DNA of 27,500 nucleotides from Sphaeroforma sirkka (taxonomy: Eukaryota; Opisthokonta; Ichthyosporea; Ichthyophonida): positions 22,501 through 50,000 of the forward strand of contig LUCW03002172.1 in NCBI GenBank assembly GCA_001586965.3, read 5' to 3'. The position numbers and the translations under genes were made by a program. Positions 22,616-27,500 of this stretch are shown one piece after another. Numbering within the stretch: position 1 is the first letter of the stretch; each line of letters starts with the position of its first letter. The notes beneath the pieces are model-generated. The model searched no databases. It saw only the letters and a program-made list of their open reading frames with translations, and had not been told where the DNA came from.

Positions 22616-25600
22616 CTATGAACTCTTTGTATCGACATCACACTCGGAGTACTGACTAGCTTCGTACGCATCACCAAGATCACACCCTTCGTATGCGAAC
22701 TTGACAACGAGCTCCACGCCGTAAGTGCCCGATATCTCGTTCTTCTGGTTGCCGCCACCGGTCACCGTACCGATTGCATCGCCATCCACAGTGAATCGCA
22801 GTCGTTCGTCACTCTCACTGTTGGTTGTGACCTTGTTTAGCCCTTGCGTGACACTGGAGGTGCGTGTCTGCGTTGGGTAGTCAAAGATGAAGTTCCTGGT
22901 TGCGCCGGCCTGAATCACGGAGTCGTCCGACTGGTCACCGTAATTCGATGCCACCAACTGCGCTCCGCCCGACTTCACCGCGACTGTGATTTCCGGGTCA
23001 CGGAATGTTGCTGTGTATCTGACACCACTAACCTCCTCATTCACAACCCTGATTCGGCCCTCAAGGTCGAACTTGGCAGTTGTCTCGATGGCTTTGAGAT
23101 TATACTGCAGAGAGCTTTGGTCAACGGGGAACCCGTCTTCGAAAGTATTTTGATTGGGTGGGCGATAGAATTTGGCGATATCCAAATCCACAATTGGCAG
23201 TCCCAGGGCTGTAGGGAAGTCTACCTCGTAGGTACACTCACGCACGAATCGGGCCTTCTGCTCATTACCTGTTTCGTTGTTGAGTGTTAAAATGGATTCA
23301 GTACGATGTGATAGTCGCTTGAACATACGGCATAGAGCTACTAGCTTTTTAAGTGGCTATAGTGAAAACTGAATTTATCAATCGGCAAAGTTGTCTTTCT
23401 TGCAAGATGACCGTTTTGTTCCTGATTGAATGAACTCAATGTCAACTCATCTCCTACGAATCGCCCAAACACAACACTTAAAACCACCGCACGCGACTAT
23501 CTCACAGCTAACTAGCCCTGCTATCGACTCACGTAGCAATGAAGTGAGTAGCATACACACACCTTCGCACATGCAGGGGTTGTTGCTGTTGGAGCCGTCG
23601 TCTTCACACTCGCTGTCGGGCAGTTCTACCCACGTGTCGCTCGTGCATGCGTCACCGTCTTCTCTACACTCGCACTGAAGTTCGAAACCCTGTCTGCCAG
23701 CAGTGGAGGCGTATCCGGGTTGGGTGGTGATGGTATAGAAGCCGACCTCAGAACCGGTGCCACAAAGTACGTTACACTGCTTCTTCTCGTAATCCTCTTC
23801 GCAAGCAACTGTGAAAGACAGAGATGAGCATGTGTCAATAGTACGATTGTATCTGTGTGTGAGCTATGGATTGAGATGCAGCTCTAAATTGGCAAGGTTT
23901 AATTGATATGAGCATGCCAATCGTTACGGAACTCGAAAGCAAAGCTCAAGCAAAGTGACAATGAACCGATATTGTCGTATAATAGCCAAGTAGACACTTA
24001 TGACGTCTCTGTATATAAACAACGATACAACAGCCGTCACGGAAGTGAAACCCTTATACATAATATAATAAGCACGCATACCACATGCGCCGTTAGCCGT
24101 ACAGTCATTGGGGCCTGCGATGTCTCTTTGTGAATTGATTCTGAAGAACTCTCCTGAGGTGTCCTGATTCTCGCAGATACTGTAGTAGGGTTGTCAGAAC
24201 ATTTTCAGTACCTCTTCGATACCACAGGCGCAGGCATATACATGTCTTGCTAGATCACGCCGTGGTGATATCGCACAACCGCTGCGATCCCAGGTTTGTA
24301 TTACAAGTCTCAAGGGGGCGGGGGCATGGTATATATCTATAAAAGTAAAAAAATATTTTAGTCGGAATCTGAATATAAACCAGTAAAACTGCAGTCATAT
24401 ACGCACCTGCCGTCTCCGCTAACTCTGACGAAGCGTTCCTTCTGCAAGCAGTCTGTGCCGTCAAACTGACACCGGGGACGGCCATCAGCAAAGTTATAGT
24501 CCTGCCATTGACCCACACACGACTCACACTCACAGTCCTCCGTCACAGTTTCCTCCTCCGGACACCCTCCCATGTAGCCCTGCGGCTCTTCCTGCTGCTC
24601 GATGACAATGCGCACCTGTCTGGTGCCTTGGATGGGACTGTCTATAGTGCATTGGCAGTTGCCCTGGACGATGGTGAACTCGCACTCATTTGCTGCGGCG
24701 GTTCTGTGGTGTAGGGTTTTGGGTTCGGGGTTTAGAGTTTAGGGTTGAGTATGCTTGAAGTAGGAATATCAGCTCGTATTTTAAATTGGACTCGAGCGTA
24801 TCTCAGAGAGTTAAATATCGAATGTACGCTGTCAGTCACTCGTGTAAAAACCACGAGTTTCAACGCTCTGTAAACCGTCACAATACACTACTGGGCATCA
24901 TATCAGGTCACCTGATCATAGATGCGCGATACTACCTTGGACTGACATGGGAGGAGTGTAGCGCTCAATCGGCTACAAATATCTAAGGCATATACTTCAG
25001 CTAAGGACCACTACAAAGCTATTGAACTAAGATATATACTTAACCAATGACCACTCCGTAGCCATCCACCCTAGGGCCGTCCTAACACACCTGCAGTTGT
25101 CACGGCAGTACTGGTCATTGCCGTTGACTGAGCTGATCTGGCCTCCCTCGCTGAATGGCGGGTCGCATTGTTCGTTGCGGATGGTGTCTACAGTACCATC
25201 TCCACACTCTTGTTCGACGATCTCACAATCTCGGCACACTTCGGTTGAGCTGAGTACCTGTTATTGCGCCGTAGCATGTGTGAAGAGTAGTACATGAGCC
25301 TATTAATAAGCGATAGTATGTGAGAGGAGTGATACGTGATCCTGATACTAAGTGATAGCATGTGCGAAGGGTAGTGCTTAGTATATAAACTGTCTAATAT
25401 AGTCTACCTACGGGATGGCATGAGATGATCTCTGATGTGGATGGCTACGTACTCCTGTGTGCAAGTGGGTGACACCGATAGCACAAACTCAAACACTATG
25501 CACAAATGACGCTGGTGAGCGTATTTAAGCAGTCGGATCAGAGTGCAAGGATGAACTTAGAGGTTACCACGCATAGGGAAACAAACTGTACTCTTGGGGT

Positions 25601-27054
25601 GTCTACAAATGTGCACCAGTTGCATGGAAGACCGCATTGTACTGTGCCAAGTTGTACCATGATCTTCATCAGGCAAGCAAAACATGTATGTATACTCGCA
25701 TAACACCCACCAAGAGTTCCTCACAGGACTACTTACCGCGTCTTGACCCTCATCACACTCTTCACCATTGCCAGTATCCACAACGCCGTTGCCGCATTCG
25801 CATACGCAGATACCATCATCTGTGATCGTGACCATGTCATCGGAGCTGCAAACGCACAAAACAAACAGTAGCGCCAGGTGAGCGAGCGAACTATAAACTC
25901 TCACTGAAAGCAAGACCATGTGCCGTATATGGTTACTAATGCCAATATGTTATAGTAGTACATAAAATGTGCACGTGTGTGATGTACACCATGTAGTCAC
26001 TGGTACGCACATCCAGAACATACTCAAAGGTGATGGCATTTCCATTGCTGTCGTCGCAGTCGGCTCCTCGGGGTGTCTTCTCGCGCGTGCGTGTGTATGT
26101 GCGCGTGAACGTTCCGCTGCTGCACACACAACGCGACGTCGAGGTGGCCTGTGTGATATGAGAAGGACGGTGGGTTAGACAATCGATCTTAAAGAGTATA
26201 AGGAAGGAAGCTATGGTCTGTACACTTCACGAGTATAGTCAACAAGGGATGTCTTTTACACTCGTGTGGTAGGCTCGTGCGCTGAGTGGCAGAGTTTCTT
26301 AAAACACACAAATGCCTAGAGTATGAAACTTCGGGTCAGTGTTGCGCGGTCAATGTGTACATGTACCATTAAAAAAAAGTAAGTGAATGAGGATGTGGTT
26401 GCAGTCTTCAGTACTGTTATGGATTACTGTTGGGTATACATGTGACCCTTCACCATACACACACTATTATTATAATACCAGATATCCCTATTATAGATAC
26501 AGCACGCACGACGGGTCTTTACAGGTATCGAGTCAACAATAATGCGGGCCAACACTCAACAGATCACCCTATGGATATTCCAAGTATGGCACTTGGACGT
26601 ATCAAATCTCATACATAGTCTACCCTAAGACATATCCTTTCAATTGCAGTACTCCAACAAGTGGTATACTCCTTTTTATGGCTATGGTAGTGATGACACA
26701 ACCATATGAAACAAGCCTCAAGGCTGGACCACATACTCTGCAGTTTCGGATGGGCTGCAATTCACAGTTGGCGTCACAGTAGTTGTCGTCGTCGCTGTCA
26801 TTGGGTCCAGTGCTATCGTCATCATCGTTTCTGGTTATGATATCGCCTGATCCGTCGGGGTTGGTTTCACACTCTTCGTTGTCGGTCTTGACACCGTCTC
26901 CACATACGGTGGCCTGTACTGTGCACGCTTCACCGTCGTCTCCGGGCTTACGGCATCGATTGTTTGAGGGGTCAATGGGATCGTCTGTTATATGCGAGGG
27001 ATAATCATGGTAGAGAGACACAAGAGTGGGCCATGTTAGCGCCTGAAAGTACAA

Positions 27055-27121
<67 letters not shown>

Positions 27122-27500
27122 AGCTACAGGCATAATCTAATGATCTTCTCTGGTTAACTATCTAGTACCAAATTCACGGAAAGATCCACGGAAAAGGGCC
27201 CATTTTTCGGCATTTTGGAGGCTCGTTCGGCAACAGAAACCAGTTTCTCTCGAGCAACCACCAAAGAGTATTGATTCCCACTGCTCTATAGCCCTATAAG
27301 GAATCACCTACCCGCGCATCTTCACACTCGTCTCTGAACACAGGTGTCTACAACAACCAACCGCAGGCCTATACTCTTACGCTCATACTCTCCGGTACTC
27401 ACCTCCCCTGCAACAACCTCACACCTACCTTTGAACTCGTCATCACCATCGATGTTCTCGCACTCCTCATCACCATACAGCACACCGTCGCCGCATTTAT
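22616..27500 (-). CDS. Large cysteine-rich extracellular protein (DUF4215-type repeats, TSP1-like modules), nine exons, 5' end missing
   Basis: Exons in coding order: >27500-27429, 26984-26737, 26148-26024, 25845-25737, 25257-25091, 24703-24407, 24179-24082, 23808-23563, 23268-22616 (stop TAG). All eight junction phases agree (1, 0, 2, 0, 2, 2, 1, 1). About 671 residues are visible. Four DUF4215-like repeats occur: CGDGVLYGDEEC, CGDGVKTDNEEC, CGNGVVDTGNGEECDEG, CGDGTVDTIRNEQCD. Two segments resemble thrombospondin type-1 modules (CSSGTFTRTYTRTREKTPRG; GTRQVRIVIEQQ then CPEEETVTEDC and CVGQWQDY). A further Cys-rich exon contains CNVLCGTGSEVGF. The last exon is about 216 residues, beta-rich and Cys-poor, with no transmembrane or GPI-type tail, so secretion rather than anchoring is likely. 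Such modules are disulphide-bonded and typical of secreted adhesins or matrix proteins; that role is inferred. The signal peptide should lie right of the window. A metalloprotease or other head domain upstream cannot be excluded. Confidence 0.85.
24711..24750 (+). repeat. Degenerate telomere-like TTTAGGG stretch at a 3' splice site
   Basis: Reads TAGGGTTTTGGGTTCGGGG then TTTAGAGTTTAGGG on the plus strand. On the coding (minus) strand it is a CCCTAAA-type tract that ends within about ten bases of the acceptor of exon 24703-24407, so it forms that intron's pyrimidine-rich end. Confidence 0.6.
25272..25378. repeat. 42-bp minisatellite, about 2.5 copies
   Basis: Units start at about 25272, 25314 and 25356 (TAGCATGTGTGAAGAGTAGT, TAGTATGTGAGAGGAGTGAT, TAGCATGTGCGAAGGGTAGT), 42 bp apart and diverged. 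It lies in the intron between exons 25845-25737 and 25257-25091. It shares TACTAAGTGATAG with TATTAAGTGATAG of the 46-bp repeat at 2289. Confidence 0.8.
27058..27119. repeat. TA microsatellite in an intron
   Basis: About 30 uninterrupted TA units in intron 26985-27428 of the cysteine-rich gene. The remaining introns of this gene show nothing else recognisable. Confidence 0.95.

Noticed and set aside
22844-23290. 148-codon plus-strand frame opposite the last exon of the cysteine-rich gene
   Set aside because: It is the antisense shadow of a coding exon whose frame and splice phase are well supported.
25936-26127. Extension of exon 26148-26024 to a downstream GTGTAC donor near 25989
   Set aside because: That donor gives the wrong phase for the next exon; the GTATGT donor after 26024 restores the frame and fits the consensus better.

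Overview
This is nuclear DNA from an intron-rich eukaryote. Every gene I can read is split by GT-AG introns of roughly 180-1500 bp, with donors often reading GTATGT or GTAAGT, and there are no bacterial-style operons. Long (TA)n, (TG)n and (TATG)n microsatellites fill introns and spacers. The recognisable proteins are a KIAA1143/DUF4604-type protein, mitochondrial ATP synthase subunit g, a hybrid-binding RNase H1 and a DUF4215 cysteine-repeat protein. This fits a unicellular eukaryote. A relative of animals, such as an ichthyosporean, is my guess and is not shown by the sequence.

Layout from left to right. 1-2282 (+): microsatellite, then the last three exons of a KIAA1143-like gene. 2283-3630: spacer with a 46-bp minisatellite, an imperfect ~104-bp duplication, a telomere-like stretch and a near-perfect 91-bp duplication. 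3636-5471 (-): complete three-exon gene for ATP synthase subunit g. 5472-10270: poor in genes, mostly AT and TG microsatellites, with two weak candidate terminal exons near 7.9 and 8.1 kb. 10275-10745: two decayed partial copies of the last exon of the neighbouring RNase H1 gene, plus a 32-bp tandem repeat that probably grew from the same sequence. 10786-14967 (-): complete three-exon RNase H1 with a very long linker. 14968-16657: spacer and microsatellite. 16658-19462 (+): seven-exon gene for a 219-residue TPR-like protein I cannot name. 20108-21349 (-): two-exon gene for a small membrane protein I cannot name. 21350-22615: spacer with a G-run/TTTA minisatellite. 22616 to beyond 27500 (-): nine exons of a large, cysteine-rich, probably secreted protein.

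The exon models were built by hand. Splice phases agree at every junction, which is the main support for them. The genes look like unrelated housekeeping and surface-protein genes that happen to be neighbours. I see no multi-gene system. The most interesting items are the RNase H1 locus with its decayed tail copies, the two unnamed genes, the mosaic extracellular protein, and the repeats that lie inside splice or untranslated regions.
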